From Micromonospora qiuiae (GTDB lineage Bacteria > Actinomycetota > Actinomycetes > Mycobacteriales > Micromonosporaceae), in NCBI RefSeq assembly GCF_016863555.1, contig NZ_BOPC01000045.1:1-64000 (forward strand): DNA of 64,000 bases, written 5' to 3'. The translations under genes and the position numbers were made by a program. Positions 8,125 through 16,724 of this stretch are shown here, one piece after another; within the stretch, counting starts at the first letter, position 1, and the number at the start of each line of letters is the position of its first letter. Under the pieces are notes generated by a model. It ran no database searches. It was given only the letters and a program-made list of their open reading frames with translations, and was not told the DNA's origin.

Positions 8125-10101
8125 GTGACCAACGACGTACTCCACCCTGCCGCTGTCGAAGTAGATGTTTCCTGGGTATCGCAAGCTACTGCTGCAGTGC
8201 GACCCGTGTCGGCGCGCCTGGCCAGCGTGGTTACTCACCCGGCCAACCCACGCAAGATCCTGGGCGACCTGACTGACTTGGAGACATCGATCCGAGAGGT
8301 GGGCGTGATCCAGCCGCCGGTGGTGCTGCCTGCGGCCCGGGTCGCCGCAGCCTGGCCCGCGCACGCGGAGAAGCTCGCTGGCGCGGAGTGGGTGGTGTTG
8401 GTGGGCGCCCGTCGGCGTACCGCCGCCGGCCGTATCTACGGCGATGACCCGGACGCCACGCTGGACGTGCTGGTGCGCGAGGACGGGATCGCCGACGACC
8501 CGTTGGCACAGCTGGATGTGATGACCGCCGAGAACGTGGCCCGGGCGCCGTTGATCCCGGTGGAGGAGGCTCGCGCGTTCGCCGAGCAGGAGGCCGCCGG
8601 CCGTACGCAGCGGGAGATCGCGGCGAAGGTCGGCTGCTCACAGTCGCATGTGTCCAAGCGCCTGAAGTTGCTTCGGCTGCCCGAGGTGATGCTGGCCGAG
8701 CTGGAGACCGGGCAGAGCCCCGACGATGGGGACCAGGAGCAGCGCGGGCGGAGGAAGCCGGCTCTGCAGATCAAGGACGCCCTGGCGTTCATCGACGCCG
8801 CCGGTGACGACCAGGAGCTGATGCTGACGGCGTACCGGCTGCGCGATGACCGCCGTCACCACTGGACTCCTGTCCAACTGGTCACCGAGGTGCGCCGGGA
8901 CCGGGAGCGGCAGGAGCAGGTCGACGCGGCGACGAAGAAGCTGGCCGCTGAGGGCGTCCCGGTGATCGACAGCGCCATGCAGAAGTTCGGTGACGGCTAC
9001 TGGCAGCGGCGCCTGGACGGGGCCAAGGCCATCGCGAAGGCCCGTAAAGACGGCGCACTGGTCGCTGAGGTCAACACGTGGGGGCAGATCACCTACTACT
9101 TGACTGCGGGGAAGCCGAAGGCGGCGGACAACCGCACCCCAGCTGAGCAGAAGCGGATCACCGACGAGCGGGAACGTCGCAAGGCGATGACCGCGCGTGC
9201 CGAGGCCGCCGCCGCGCTGGCCGCCCAGGCGCCTAAGCTGCCCCAGACGGCCGCGGACATCGTCGACGCGTGGCTGTGGGCGCCGGGCAACGAGTGCGCG
9301 CAGCTCGCCCACAAGTGGCTGCTTGCCGTCGGTGTCGGCCCGGAGCCGAGCCTGCCGAACTACCAGTGGTGGGAGCAGGTCCGCCGCGCTGACTGGCCCA
9401 CCCGCGTGCATGCCGCGCACGCTCTCGGCCTGGCCCGGCGCGAGGTTCAGGCCCGCGCGACCTACCGGTCGTGGACGTCCACCGACGCGGCCTGGCTGGC
9501 CCGGCTGACCGAGGAGGCCGGCTACACGCCAAGCGCGTGGGAACAGGCTCGCCTGGACGCCATTGACCCGCCGGAGGCCGCGCCGGACGTCGAGCCAGCC
9601 GGGACGCCGGAGCGAGTGTCGCTGGTCTTCGACGCCGACGACGCGTGCTGCTGGGTGCTGCACTACGACCTGCAGGTCGACGAGCCGGCCGCGTATGCCG
9701 AGCACCTGACCGACGCGGGCGACGTCGAAGCCGCCCAGGCGTGGGCGGCCGAGCTGCTGGCCGACCGGCACCGGATCGAGGCCACCGGCTGGACCGACGG
9801 GCAGCTGCTGCCCGGCCGGCGGGCCCGCATAGCCGTCCACGCCGGCGATGCTATGGCGGCGGCCGGGACGGTGGGGGAGTGGCGGCTGCTGCACGACGCG
9901 GTCGACGACGTGTGGCTGCTGCTGGCCGACGACAAACCGCACGCCGACCACGACGGCCTCGGCGCCGCCGAGGTCGACCAGGCGTGCCAGTGGGCCAGTG
10001 GCGTACTGGCTGACGCGGCCGTGGTGTGCCACGGGTGGACCGCCCGCGCTGACGGCAACGCGGTGCTCGAGTACGTGGCCGACCTGACGGGGGAGTGCTG
10101 A
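8125..10101 (+). CDS. parB: ParB/RepB/Spo0J-family protein, large (658 aa)
   Basis: Residues about 35-140 form the ParB N-terminal CTPase/nuclease-like domain (HPANPRKILGDLTDLETSI, later GARRRTAAGRIYGDDP). Residues about 150-185 are the HTH (RTQREIAAKVGCSQSHVSKR). A typical ParB has 280-340 residues; here another 450 follow, with basic helical segments near 350-400 and a long Trp- and Asp-rich C-terminal region not recognised. It probably binds the centromere and works with the ParA encoded divergently. The long extension may add a second DNA- or partner-binding role. The GTG start is set by the tight junction with the HTH gene. Confidence 0.85.
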   Translation: MTNDVLHPAAVEVDVSWVSQATAAVRPVSARLASVVTHPANPRKILGDLTDLETSIREVGVIQPPVVLPAARVAAAWPAHAEKLAGAEWVVLVGARRRTAAGRIYGDDPDATLDVLVREDGIADDPLAQLDVMTAENVARAPLIPVEEARAFAEQEAAGRTQREIAAKVGCSQSHVSKRLKLLRLPEVMLAELETGQSPDDGDQEQRGRRKPALQIKDALAFIDAAGDDQELMLTAYRLRDDRRHHWTPVQLVTEVRRDRERQEQVDAATKKLAAEGVPVIDSAMQKFGDGYWQRRLDGAKAIAKARKDGALVAEVNTWGQITYYLTAGKPKAADNRTPAEQKRITDERERRKAMTARAEAAAALAAQAPKLPQTAADIVDAWLWAPGNECAQLAHKWLLAVGVGPEPSLPNYQWWEQVRRADWPTRVHAAHALGLARREVQARATYRSWTSTDAAWLARLTEEAGYTPSAWEQARLDAIDPPEAAPDVEPAGTPERVSLVFDADDACCWVLHYDLQVDEPAAYAEHLTDAGDVEAAQAWAAELLADRHRIEATGWTDGQLLPGRRARIAVHAGDAMAAAGTVGEWRLLHDAVDDVWLLLADDKPHADHDGLGAAEVDQACQWASGVLADAAVVCHGWTARADGNAVLEYVADLTGEC

Positions 10102-10162
10102 TCGTCTGACCGCCACCGTGGCGTCTTGGCCGAGGCCTGAACTATGCCGGGACGCCTGCGGT

Positions 10163-10180
10163 GGCCGCCAGAGGGCGGCC
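10163..10180 (+). terminator. Possible weak terminator hairpin
   Basis: GGCCGCC and GGCGGCC form a 7-bp stem with loop AGAG about 60 bp after the ParB-like gene and before the next start. It is short, so termination is uncertain. Confidence 0.3.
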
Positions 10181-10234
10181 CCGGTGGTGTCCGACCGCCA
10201 CCCGCGATCCCTGCAAGGAGAGGACGCAGGCGAC

Positions 10235-11785
10235 ATGATCGAAGCAACGCGAACCTCCCGGCCCGGTGGGCCGGACGGCATGACGGCGGCCGCAGTGGCC
10301 CGCCCCGGCCTGCTAGAGCGGCTGGACGAGATCCTGCGGGCCGCGCCGATGCGCAACCACGCCGACGACCTGGCCGCCCGCGACCGAGGCGACCACGACC
10401 ACGGCGCGGCTCTGCGGCAGCTCGACCAGGCAGAGCTGCTGATACTGCTGTACAACCCGGTGAGGGTCGGCGCGGCCTACGCCGACTGGCTCAAGCGGGA
10501 GCTGGCCGAGCAGGCCAAGACCGCTGAGCCGCTTACGTCCTGGAACCAGACCCACCTGACGATTTCTCCGCTGCCCCGGTGGAACCGGGACCGCTTGGGC
10601 TTTCTCTGCGCTGTCGGCTGCTGCGACGACGGATTCTGGCAGGTCTGCGAGATGGGCAGCAGTGACAGCACCTCCCTGATGTGCGTCGGCTGTGCTCGCA
10701 AGTACGAGAAGCTTCAGCCCTCGGACGTGTGGGCGCCGCGCACGCCGCCAGCCCACGGAAAGCTGGTCCACCCAGGCATCCTCGGCGACGAACCCTGCGA
10801 CAACACCATGGGACTGACCGGCAGCACCGACCGCGAGTGGCTACTCGGGGAAGCGAACGCGTTCCTCGTCGGCGACTGGCTGGGCATGGAGGTCAGGCCC
10901 CAGTTTCGGCTGACGGACAACCCCGCCAGGCTGGAGATCGTCGGGCGCACCACCACAGCCGGGCATCGCTTCGACCTCACAGCGTCGTTCGTCTATGACC
11001 CGGCGACGCTGCACCTGCATTACCGCGACATGCCCAACGGCTTTCGCTACGAGACGGGCACGCTGACCAACCAGGACGGCACCACGGCTACCATCGACGA
11101 CCCGTTCATCATGCTGAGCGCCATCGACGCTGGCGAGGATCGCTTCGCCAGCATGGTCGGCACGGCGGGACCGGCCAGTCCTTACCTGGCCGGTCCCGCC
11201 ATCACCGTAGCCGAGTCCACCAGACCGGAATATCGGTACTTCGCCGTCGTTGAGGTCGACGCGGACGGCCACGAGTTGGCGCGCTACTCCGGCAGCATCA
11301 ACGACCCCGAGTGGGACGTCGCTGCGGCAGACCGGCGCGAGCGGGACCTGGCGGTCGCGGCCATCGGCGGCCAGTGGCGCCCCCGGCATCCCGCTGCGGT
11401 TCGATGGGGCGTCCAGGTGTTCACCGACCGCCATGAGGTAGACGCGCTCCGCGCGGAGGCCGTGGCCCGGGCGCACCCGGACCCTGACGAGGAGCTGGCA
11501 GTCAACCTCGACGAGCCGCAGCGGGACGCCGAGGACACCGATAGCCACACGGTGGTCGGCCTGGTGCCCACCCCGCCCCCGGACCGTCCCAGCTTGGCGC
11601 CCTCGAACGTGGCTCTGGCGATCGGCGCGGCCATGATCGCCGGAGCGCTCTTCGTCGCTGACACGGAGACCCGGCTCGCCACGTTCGCCGGGATCTCACT
11701 GGCCGCGCTCATGGCCCTGCTAGCTCGGGCGTTGCGGGTCAGCCGGCTCGGGACGCAGCGGGCCGAGGCCGACAAGCAGCCCTGA
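10235..11785 (+). CDS. Membrane-anchored conserved hypothetical protein (516 aa)
   Basis: The ATG start has a good AAGGAGAGG 11 bases upstream; longer in-frame extensions lack one. Residues about 125-160 are Cys-rich (CAVGCCDDGFWQVCE, then CVGCARKYEKL), which suggests a zinc-binding module. The middle part is a beta-rich soluble region. The C-terminus has two hydrophobic helices at about 455-500 (VALAIGAAMIAGALFV, GISLAALMALLARAL) followed by a basic tail. That would put the large domain in the cytoplasm, tethered to the membrane. A strong hairpin follows the stop. Function unknown. Confidence 0.75.
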   Translation: MIEATRTSRPGGPDGMTAAAVARPGLLERLDEILRAAPMRNHADDLAARDRGDHDHGAALRQLDQAELLILLYNPVRVGAAYADWLKRELAEQAKTAEPLTSWNQTHLTISPLPRWNRDRLGFLCAVGCCDDGFWQVCEMGSSDSTSLMCVGCARKYEKLQPSDVWAPRTPPAHGKLVHPGILGDEPCDNTMGLTGSTDREWLLGEANAFLVGDWLGMEVRPQFRLTDNPARLEIVGRTTTAGHRFDLTASFVYDPATLHLHYRDMPNGFRYETGTLTNQDGTTATIDDPFIMLSAIDAGEDRFASMVGTAGPASPYLAGPAITVAESTRPEYRYFAVVEVDADGHELARYSGSINDPEWDVAAADRRERDLAVAAIGGQWRPRHPAAVRWGVQVFTDRHEVDALRAEAVARAHPDPDEELAVNLDEPQRDAEDTDSHTVVGLVPTPPPDRPSLAPSNVALAIGAAMIAGALFVADTETRLATFAGISLAALMALLARALRVSRLGTQRAEADKQP

Positions 11786-11815
11786 GCGGAGTGCAGACCC
11801 TAGCCGAGGTTGAGG

Positions 11816-11843
11816 GAGGGTGGATTCCGTGGAATCCACCCTC
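11816..11843 (+). terminator. Terminator hairpin carrying an iterated palindrome copy
   Basis: GAGGGTGGATTCC and its complement are separated by GT, giving a 13-bp near-perfect palindrome after the membrane-protein gene. Its centre (11823-11836, GATTCCGTGGAATC) is one of the dispersed 14-bp palindromes seen across the window, so it may be a protein site as well as a terminator. Confidence 0.6.
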
Positions 11844-11934
11844 ACCGCCAAGATCAACTGTTGATGCCTCCATAAGTGTTCTTATCGAGGCGCGAAAACG
11901 TCCCACCCGACCCGTACCGTTCGACCCGACCTGT

Positions 11935-12174
11935 GTCGTCTGCCAAGGAAGGTGAGGCACTGCCAATGAAGCTGAGGCACCAACGGGCCGTGCTCGGACG
12001 CCGAGCCCGTGTGCTGCGGCTCCGCTCCCGACGACGCCGCGACTTGCCTCAGGTCCAGTGGCAGACCGCGCACCCGGACCCTGCCAGTCAATCTGAGGCA
12101 CCCCACCCGCCGGCCCCGCCGCACCCCGGCCGCGTCGGGGTGAGCGCCAGGATGGTGCCTCAACTCAACTGGCA
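11935..12174. repeat. Cluster of five 20-bp iteron-like repeats (candidate origin or operator array)
   Basis: The consensus is GTGCCTCAN7YTGGCA or its complement. Copies sit at 11941-11960, 11961-11980 (tandem, 18/20 identical to each other), 12044-12063, 12082-12101 and 12155-12174; the third and fifth are on the opposite strand from the others. Several are followed by GACGAC. A sixth, distant copy is at 47065-47085. Repeats in both orientations argue against the small open frame across this stretch being a gene. Such clusters are typical of iteron origins or of regulator arrays; which one cannot be told from sequence alone. Confidence 0.65.
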
Positions 12175-12206
12175 GACGACAACCATCGACCCCGCGAGGG
12201 CGTGAC

Positions 12207-12749
12207 ATGACGCTGACCTGGGCAACCGCCACCACCCTGACCGAGCTGGGAGAGCTGACCGCACGGTGGCTGACCGGGGATCTTGACGAGACCCCCACCT
12301 ACTGCGGGCCGCCCGATGAGGAGACCGCGACGCTGGTCCCGGTGCTGGCCGCCATCAATCGCGCCGGGTTCGTCACCGACTTCTCCCAACCGGGTGAGCC
12401 GCTTGACCGGGGTTGGCAGCAGCGCGCCGCGCTATCCGGCTTCGTCGACGCACCCACCTGCAACCGGCTCGCCGCCGCGCTCGCCCCGACCGACCTGATC
12501 CTGCTGCACGAGCACGACGACAGCGGCATCCGGATCCCGGTCACCCTCCAGTACGGCGCGGCCCACACCTGGGTAGGTGGCTTCCCCGGATTCGAGTTCT
12601 GGGAAGACGAACTCGGCCAGGCCGCGCTGCACGCGCTCGACGCCGCCTGGTACGTCACCGTCGTGGACCCGGTCTGGGGCCGCGCCGACCACCTGTGGCA
12701 CGTCCTTGCCGGCGCGCTGGACCTGCCCCACCCGGAGGTGAGCCGATGA
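12207..12749 (+). CDS. DUF6919 domain-containing protein (180 aa)
   Basis: The N-terminal stretch (LTELGELTARWLTGDLDETP, then GPPDEETATLVPVLAAINRA) matches the DUF6919 family, found mostly on actinobacterial plasmids and integrated elements. The protein is soluble and acidic with no membrane segment. It is first in a coupled unit: its TGA overlaps the ATG of the next gene, which in turn overlaps the recombinase gene. It starts just 3' of the iteron-like cluster, so it may be controlled from there. Biochemical function of DUF6919 is unknown. Confidence 0.75.
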   Translation: MTLTWATATTLTELGELTARWLTGDLDETPTYCGPPDEETATLVPVLAAINRAGFVTDFSQPGEPLDRGWQQRAALSGFVDAPTCNRLAAALAPTDLILLHEHDDSGIRIPVTLQYGAAHTWVGGFPGFEFWEDELGQAALHALDAAWYVTVVDPVWGRADHLWHVLAGALDLPHPEVSR

Positions 12750-13102
12750 TCCGGGTCCGGATCGTCGCCGACGGCGTCGACGAGCTGCACGCGGCGGCCC
12801 TCGCCATCGGCCAGGCGCTGACCGTGACCCGGGAGAGCCAGCCCAGGCCGCGCCGATCCGGCGACGGCGTCAGCCTCTACCTGGACGCCGAGCTGCCGCC
12901 GGCCGACCTGGACCCAGACACGCTGGACGCGCTGGACCGGGCCCACCCGCTGAACCGGTGCGGCCGGGACGGCTGCGACGGGTACGTGCCGCTGCACGAC
13001 GCCGAGCTGGTGCCGACCGTGACCGACGACGGATTCCGGTACGCCCGCTGGCATCCGGCGTGCCTACGGGCCGAGCAACGCAAGCGAGGGATCACACGGT
13101 GA
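12746..13102 (+). CDS. Hypothetical protein coupled to recombinase (118 aa)
   Basis: The ATG overlaps the preceding stop (ATGA) and its own stop overlaps the GTG of the recombinase (GTGA), so it is the middle gene of a coupled trio. The N-terminus (MIRVRIVADGVDELHAAALA) suggests a small alpha/beta fold. Near the C-terminus are CGRDGCDG and a WHPACL motif, a possible zinc ligand set of Cys/Cys/His/Cys. No homologous family is recognised. Its position between DUF6919 and the recombinase may mean an accessory or regulatory role (inference). Confidence 0.65.
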   Translation: MIRVRIVADGVDELHAAALAIGQALTVTRESQPRPRRSGDGVSLYLDAELPPADLDPDTLDALDRAHPLNRCGRDGCDGYVPLHDAELVPTVTDDGFRYARWHPACLRAEQRKRGITR

Positions 13103-14160
13103 CTGCCCTGTCCGGGGAACTACTGCCCGCCGCCCGGCCGCCCGCCATCACCGCGGTGGCGGGTGACGGCGGTGACGGGCTGGAGGCGCTGCTGCGGGAG
13201 TGGCTGATCGGCTACCAGTCGGTCCACACCCGGTCGGCGTACCGGCGCGACCTCGCGCACTGGCTGACCTTCCTCTCAGCGTCCGGGGTCGACCCGCTCA
13301 CCGAGGCCCGCCGGGTACACACCCATGCCTGGTTGCGCGCCCAGGAGGTCGCCGGCACCGCGTCTGCGGCGACCCGGGCCCGCCGCCTTGCCGCCGTGTC
13401 CGCGTTCTACTCGTGGTTGATTGCCGAGGACCGCACCGACCGGGCCAACCCCGCCGCCATCAACCCCAAGCAGAAGCCGAAGACCGACCCGACCCGCCCT
13501 CGCACCGCCGGCCTGTCCCGCGCCCAGGCCGAGGCGCTGCTCGCCGCCGCCGACGCCGACACCGGCCCCCAGGCCGCCCGAACCGCCGCGATCGTTGCTC
13601 TGCTTCTCTATACCGGGCTGCGTGTGGGAGAGCTTGTCGGTGCCGACGTCGAGCAGCTCGGCCACGACCGCAACCACCGCGTCCTGCGCTTCACCGCCAA
13701 GGGTGCCGGTGAGCACCTGGTGGCGCTGCCCGCTCCGGTGACCCGCCGCCTGGACGCCTACATCGCCGCCCGGCCCGACCTCGCCGAGGCCCGCGTGCCG
13801 GTGGTGGCCGGGCAGGCCGGGGCTTTGCCGCGCCGGCCGCTGGTGGCCACGGCCAGCGGCGCCCGGGTCGACCGGGGCGCGGTGTGGCGGCTGCTGCGCC
13901 GCCTGGCCGCCACGGCGAAGATCCCGGTGAAGATGAGCCCGCACGTGCTGCGGCACACCTGCGCCACCCTCGCCCGTGACGCTGGAGCGCGCCTGGAAGA
14001 TGTCCAGGAGCAGCTCGGGCACGCCGATGCGCGGACCACCCGCCGCTACGACCACGGCGGGCAGCGTCTCGACCGGGCGCCGGCCTACACCCTCGCTGCG
14101 TACCTCACCGCCGCCGGCGACGGGCATTCTGCGGAATCACCAGATGGGGAGACGGCATGA
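13099..14160 (+). CDS. Tyrosine recombinase / integrase (353 aa)
   Basis: The enzyme catalyses site-specific strand exchange through a 3'-phosphotyrosine. The N-terminal SAM-like core-binding domain covers about residues 25-120 (GYQSVHTRSAYRRDLAHWL). The catalytic domain shows a full active site: R175 in TGLRVGEL, probable K201 in the beta-hairpin, H282 and R285 in HVLRHTCAT, H308 in LGHAD, and nucleophile Y317 in RRYDH. It resembles XerC/XerD-like enzymes in size more than phage integrases. No directly repeated att core was recognised nearby, so it could resolve multimers or invert DNA rather than integrate the element. The GTG start is fixed by the four-base overlap upstream. Confidence 0.9.
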   Translation: MTALSGELLPAARPPAITAVAGDGGDGLEALLREWLIGYQSVHTRSAYRRDLAHWLTFLSASGVDPLTEARRVHTHAWLRAQEVAGTASAATRARRLAAVSAFYSWLIAEDRTDRANPAAINPKQKPKTDPTRPRTAGLSRAQAEALLAAADADTGPQAARTAAIVALLLYTGLRVGELVGADVEQLGHDRNHRVLRFTAKGAGEHLVALPAPVTRRLDAYIAARPDLAEARVPVVAGQAGALPRRPLVATASGARVDRGAVWRLLRRLAATAKIPVKMSPHVLRHTCATLARDAGARLEDVQEQLGHADARTTRRYDHGGQRLDRAPAYTLAAYLTAAGDGHSAESPDGETA

Positions 14161-14246
14161 CCGCCAAGGCGCGCACCTCAGCGGCGTTGACCACCGGCAG
14201 GATCAACCAGGGTCAGGGCGGACCTGACCCCGGCCCGATTCGTTGA
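14157..14246 (+). CDS. Possible very small ORF coupled to recombinase (29 aa)
   Basis: An ATG overlaps the recombinase stop (ATGA) and opens a 29-residue frame, MTAKARTSAALTTGRINQGQ and nine more residues. Basic and Ser/Thr-rich, without recognisable features. The overlap pattern matches the rest of this operon, but so short a frame may be chance. Confidence 0.25.
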   Translation: MTAKARTSAALTTGRINQGQGGPDPGPIR

Positions 14247-14253
14247 GCAGGCC

Positions 14254-14637
14254 ATGACGGATGTGCACCACCTGCGGGAGACCCCGGCGCGCTACTACGA
14301 GGTGCTGGGACGGGTCATGTCAGCTCTGCGTGAGACTGGTGCGCTCAACGGCGCCACCCATCTCGACTGGTGGCCCGGCAACGGCGGCCGAACCTGGGAG
14401 ATCGAGTGGCAGGGCGGCCCCTTCCCGGCTGAGGTCGCCGCGCGGCTGCTGGGGGCACCGGAGCCTGGCGTCGGCGACGACCAGGGCGGTCACGCGGTAC
14501 ACGGCCTGATCTCGCCCGGCCGGGGCGAGAACGAGCGCGCGCACCTGGTCGTGCTCGACGTGCCGGTGAACCTGCGCGCTATCGAACCGATCGGTACCAG
14601 CCAGGTCTGGGCAACCCTCACGCTCACGCGGGGATAG
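14254..14637 (+). CDS. Hypothetical protein (127 aa)
   Basis: Starts MTDVHHLRETPARYYEVLGR. Residues about 1-30 are helical; the remainder alternates strands and loops (THLDWWPGNGGRTWEIEWQG), ending in a regular strand region (SQVWATLTLTRG). Looks like a small soluble domain with a Trp-rich sheet. No Shine-Dalgarno is obvious, but the position just behind the recombinase and normal codon use support it. Not recognised. Confidence 0.6.
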   Translation: MTDVHHLRETPARYYEVLGRVMSALRETGALNGATHLDWWPGNGGRTWEIEWQGGPFPAEVAARLLGAPEPGVGDDQGGHAVHGLISPGRGENERAHLVVLDVPVNLRAIEPIGTSQVWATLTLTRG

Positions 14638-14758
14638 AGGAGTCCGGATCGCGGCGCTAACGCCGAGCCGCCAGCTCGCCGCCCGATGGCTACCGGCAGC
14701 TGCTGCTCTCACAATCGCGCACATTCGCGTGATGACCTGATGCCATAGGGTTACCGGC

Positions 14759-15055
14759 ATGGTCAATGTGGACGACGAACTGGACCACCAGGGCATGGCG
14801 ATCGAGCTGATCGACGCCTTCGCCGAGCACGACGCGGCGGGCCTGGCCGCGCTCGACGCCGCTGGCCGGGCAGCGCAGGTCCAGGCCCGGCAGGCGCTGT
14901 ACGACTACGTCGACCGGATCTGGGAGGACGCCAAGGCCCGCGGCTTGAACCCAGCGGTGCGATCGGACTGGAACGCCGTGGCGGGGCTGCGGGACCTGAC
15001 CAATGCGCTGGTCGAGCAGGCCGGGCAGGCGCAAGCCGACGCCGGCGAGGACTGA
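14759..15055 (+). CDS. Small helical hypothetical protein (98 aa)
   Basis: Begins MVNVDDELDHQGMAIELIDA. Almost entirely helical and acidic, with a Gln-rich middle (AAQVQARQALYDYVDRIWED). No RBS precedes the ATG; a CATAGGGT stretch 10-20 bp upstream could be a -10 for a leaderless message. The next gene starts eight bases after its stop, so they are probably cotranscribed. Function unknown. Confidence 0.6.
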   Translation: MVNVDDELDHQGMAIELIDAFAEHDAAGLAALDAAGRAAQVQARQALYDYVDRIWEDAKARGLNPAVRSDWNAVAGLRDLTNALVEQAGQAQADAGED

Positions 15056-15062
15056 GCAGCCG

Positions 15063-15593
15063 ATGACCGACACCGGCTCGCGTGAGGCCGAGATCCGGGG
15101 CCTGGTCGCCAGTACCGCGATGCTCGGCCGGGTGTCCGGGCGTGAACCGTGGCGCGAGCTGCTCCTGCGGTTGACGGGAGGCCGGTGGCCGCGCCGGTCC
15201 GGCTGGCCGGTCGTGCCCAGGCTGGCCACGCCGTGGCAGGACACCGTCTCGAACGAGCGGATCGGCTGGCGGATGCGCGCGGCGAACCTACGCGGCCACG
15301 ACCACGATGACGCTTCCGTACGCGATGAGTTCGTGTTCGCGGTCGACTACCAGATATGTCGCCGGTGCCGGATCGGCTGGGTCGAGCAGCCGCACACCCT
15401 GCCGGCCTACCGCCGCCGCGGCTTGGCCGCCGCCGGTCTCGCGGCGCTCCGCAGGGAAAACCCAGGCTTCGCCTGGCACACGCTCGGAGGGCACATCGAC
15501 GGCTCGCCGGCGTTCTGGGACACCATCGGCGCTGACGTCCCGGGTGGTTACCGGCCCCGCCGGGTGTGCGAGCACGTCACCGCCGGCGGCTGA
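15063..15593 (+). CDS. GNAT-like acetyltransferase-fold protein (176 aa)
   Basis: Residues about 95-165 carry a GNAT-like pattern. A CRRCRIGWVEQPHTLPAYR strand leads to an acetyl-CoA-pyrophosphate-loop-like RRRGLAAAGLAALRRENPGF, then WHTLGGHIDGSPAFWDTIG, resembling the typical GNAT C-terminal aromatic/FW region. The N-terminal 90 residues are basic and Trp-rich and are not part of the fold. Similar proteins recur on actinobacterial plasmids. Substrate unknown. The CRRC pair just before the fold may bind metal. The call is by pattern, not by alignment. Confidence 0.6.
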   Translation: MTDTGSREAEIRGLVASTAMLGRVSGREPWRELLLRLTGGRWPRRSGWPVVPRLATPWQDTVSNERIGWRMRAANLRGHDHDDASVRDEFVFAVDYQICRRCRIGWVEQPHTLPAYRRRGLAAAGLAALRRENPGFAWHTLGGHIDGSPAFWDTIGADVPGGYRPRRVCEHVTAGG

Positions 15594-15848
15594 ACACCCA
15601 TCACCCACCTCCCGCCCCGGGGCTGGCCGATCCGGGGCATCGTCGGCATCCGCCGGATGCGCCTCGAACAGATGTGCGCCGTCACCGGCGTGTCGAACCT
15701 GGACAGGGGCGGGGATGTGTCGGGTTCGTGGGATACCGTCATTCCTCGGCACTGCGGTTGTCACCAACCGTGGACCTCCTACCGTCCGGCGCCGCTTCTC
15801 GGAGCGACCGCGGGGCTCCGAACCCCGGAGCCGGAGAGGAGGAACACG

Positions 15849-16046
15849 GTGCGACAACAGCCGGAGCAGGACCCTCCGCGGGTCACCTCGCGAACCGAGC
15901 GGGTGTGGCAGATCGCGAGGCCTGCGCTGGAGCTGGCCGCCCTGATGGCGGCCTACAACCAGCGCGAGGGCCTCGCCGTGGCGGCGAAGGCCCTCGCGGT
16001 GCTAGGGCATGCGACGGTGAGCTGGTTCCTAGGCCTGCGCCGGTGA
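15849..16046 (+). CDS. Small hydrophobic-helix protein (65 aa)
   Basis: The GTG start follows a strong GGAGAGGAGG six bases upstream. The product begins basic (VRQQPEQDPPRVTSRTERVW) and then has two amphipathic to hydrophobic helices (IARPALELAALMAAY, GLAVAAKALAVLG). It is followed by a good intrinsic terminator, so it is a real transcription unit end. Could associate with membrane or with another protein; function unknown. Confidence 0.65.
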   Translation: MRQQPEQDPPRVTSRTERVWQIARPALELAALMAAYNQREGLAVAAKALAVLGHATVSWFLGLRR

Positions 16047-16053
16047 TGCCCGG

Positions 16054-16088
16054 GGGCGGGGAGCGTCAGCTTCCCGCCCTTCTCTTTT
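16054..16088 (+). terminator. Intrinsic terminator
   Basis: GGGCGGGGAGC pairs with GCTTCCCGCCC (one G-T wobble) over a GTCA loop, followed by TTCTCTTTT. It lies eight bases after the small-protein stop. This is the only terminator here with a real T-rich tail. Confidence 0.8.
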
Positions 16089-16115
16089 GCTACGTCATAC
16101 ATCCTAAGACGTAGC
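16089..16115. promoter_or_regulatory. Inverted repeat GCTACGTC/GACGTAGC
   Basis: Perfect 8-bp arms at 16089-16096 and 16108-16115, spaced by 11 bp in an A/T-richer patch after the terminator. Operator-like. A second palindrome, GAACCTCC-T-GGAGGTTC, lies at 16283-16299 just before the next gene. Confidence 0.35.
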
Positions 16116-16321
16116 AGAGCTTATACAAGGACCGGCTGGTGTGTTGACTCAATCCGTTCTGCTGAAGAGCAAACTCACTACCGGCTGCACCGTGGTCATC
16201 GAGTACCCGTCACGATGAGAGTCCGAAGATGCTCTCGTAGAGGATCCGGTACGCCTCTGACATTGCCGAGAAGACTGGGGCAGAACCTCCTGGAGGTTCG
16301 AGCGGCGGTAGCGTCGCCGAC

Positions 16322-16714
16322 ATGAGCGTGGACTGGGGTCGGCTAACACCGACGTTGCGCGCCGGCGACTGGACCTGTCCCGACCACGGCCGAATCCGTC
16401 CCACCTCCAGCGGGCCGGTGCCAACCTGCCCGCACTGCGACGTCGTCGCCCACCAGGTCCGTGTGACCCGCGACGGGCACCGCGAGTTCGTCGCTCCCGT
16501 CCCGGCGCGCTGCGCCGGGGCCGAACGCCACCCGCTCACCGCCGGCCGGTACCAGCTGAGCTGGACGCCCTGCCCCTGCCCGCCGCCGCACACCCACCGC
16601 GGGCATCACACCTGGACGTGCCACTGCGGTGCCGCCACCCACCATCCGCCGGTGGTTGATCCCTGGAGGGGCGCAGTAGCCGTGCCGGTGGCAGAGGCGG
16701 CCCGGCGCAGGTGA
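16322..16714 (+). CDS. Cys/His-rich (zinc-ribbon-like) hypothetical protein (130 aa)
   Basis: Three Cys groups are visible: CPDH and CPHC around residues 19-39, then CPCPPPHTH and TCHCGAATHH near 84-108. This spacing suggests one or two treble-clef or zinc-ribbon sites. There is no RBS, but a 17-bp palindrome lies 23 bases upstream and could be a promoter/operator. It is convergent with the DUF4913 end of the secretion operon. Real gene likely, function unknown. Confidence 0.55.
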   Translation: MSVDWGRLTPTLRAGDWTCPDHGRIRPTSSGPVPTCPHCDVVAHQVRVTRDGHREFVAPVPARCAGAERHPLTAGRYQLSWTPCPCPPPHTHRGHHTWTCHCGAATHHPPVVDPWRGAVAVPVAEAARRR

Positions 16715-16724
16715 TGCTGCGGAA

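Noticed and set aside
8638..10455. 605-residue minus-strand frame opposite the ParB-like gene
   Set aside because: Shadow of the parB codons; composition unnatural and it spans the next gene's start.
11876..12205. 109-residue frame across the iteron-like cluster
   Set aside because: Its repeated peptides (LPQVQWQT, VPQLNWQT) simply reflect repeats that also occur on the other strand; no RBS; Arg/Pro-rich.
12958..14160. 400-residue version of the recombinase
   Set aside because: The first 47 codons lie over the preceding gene in another frame; the GTG at 13099 makes the usual GTGA overlap.
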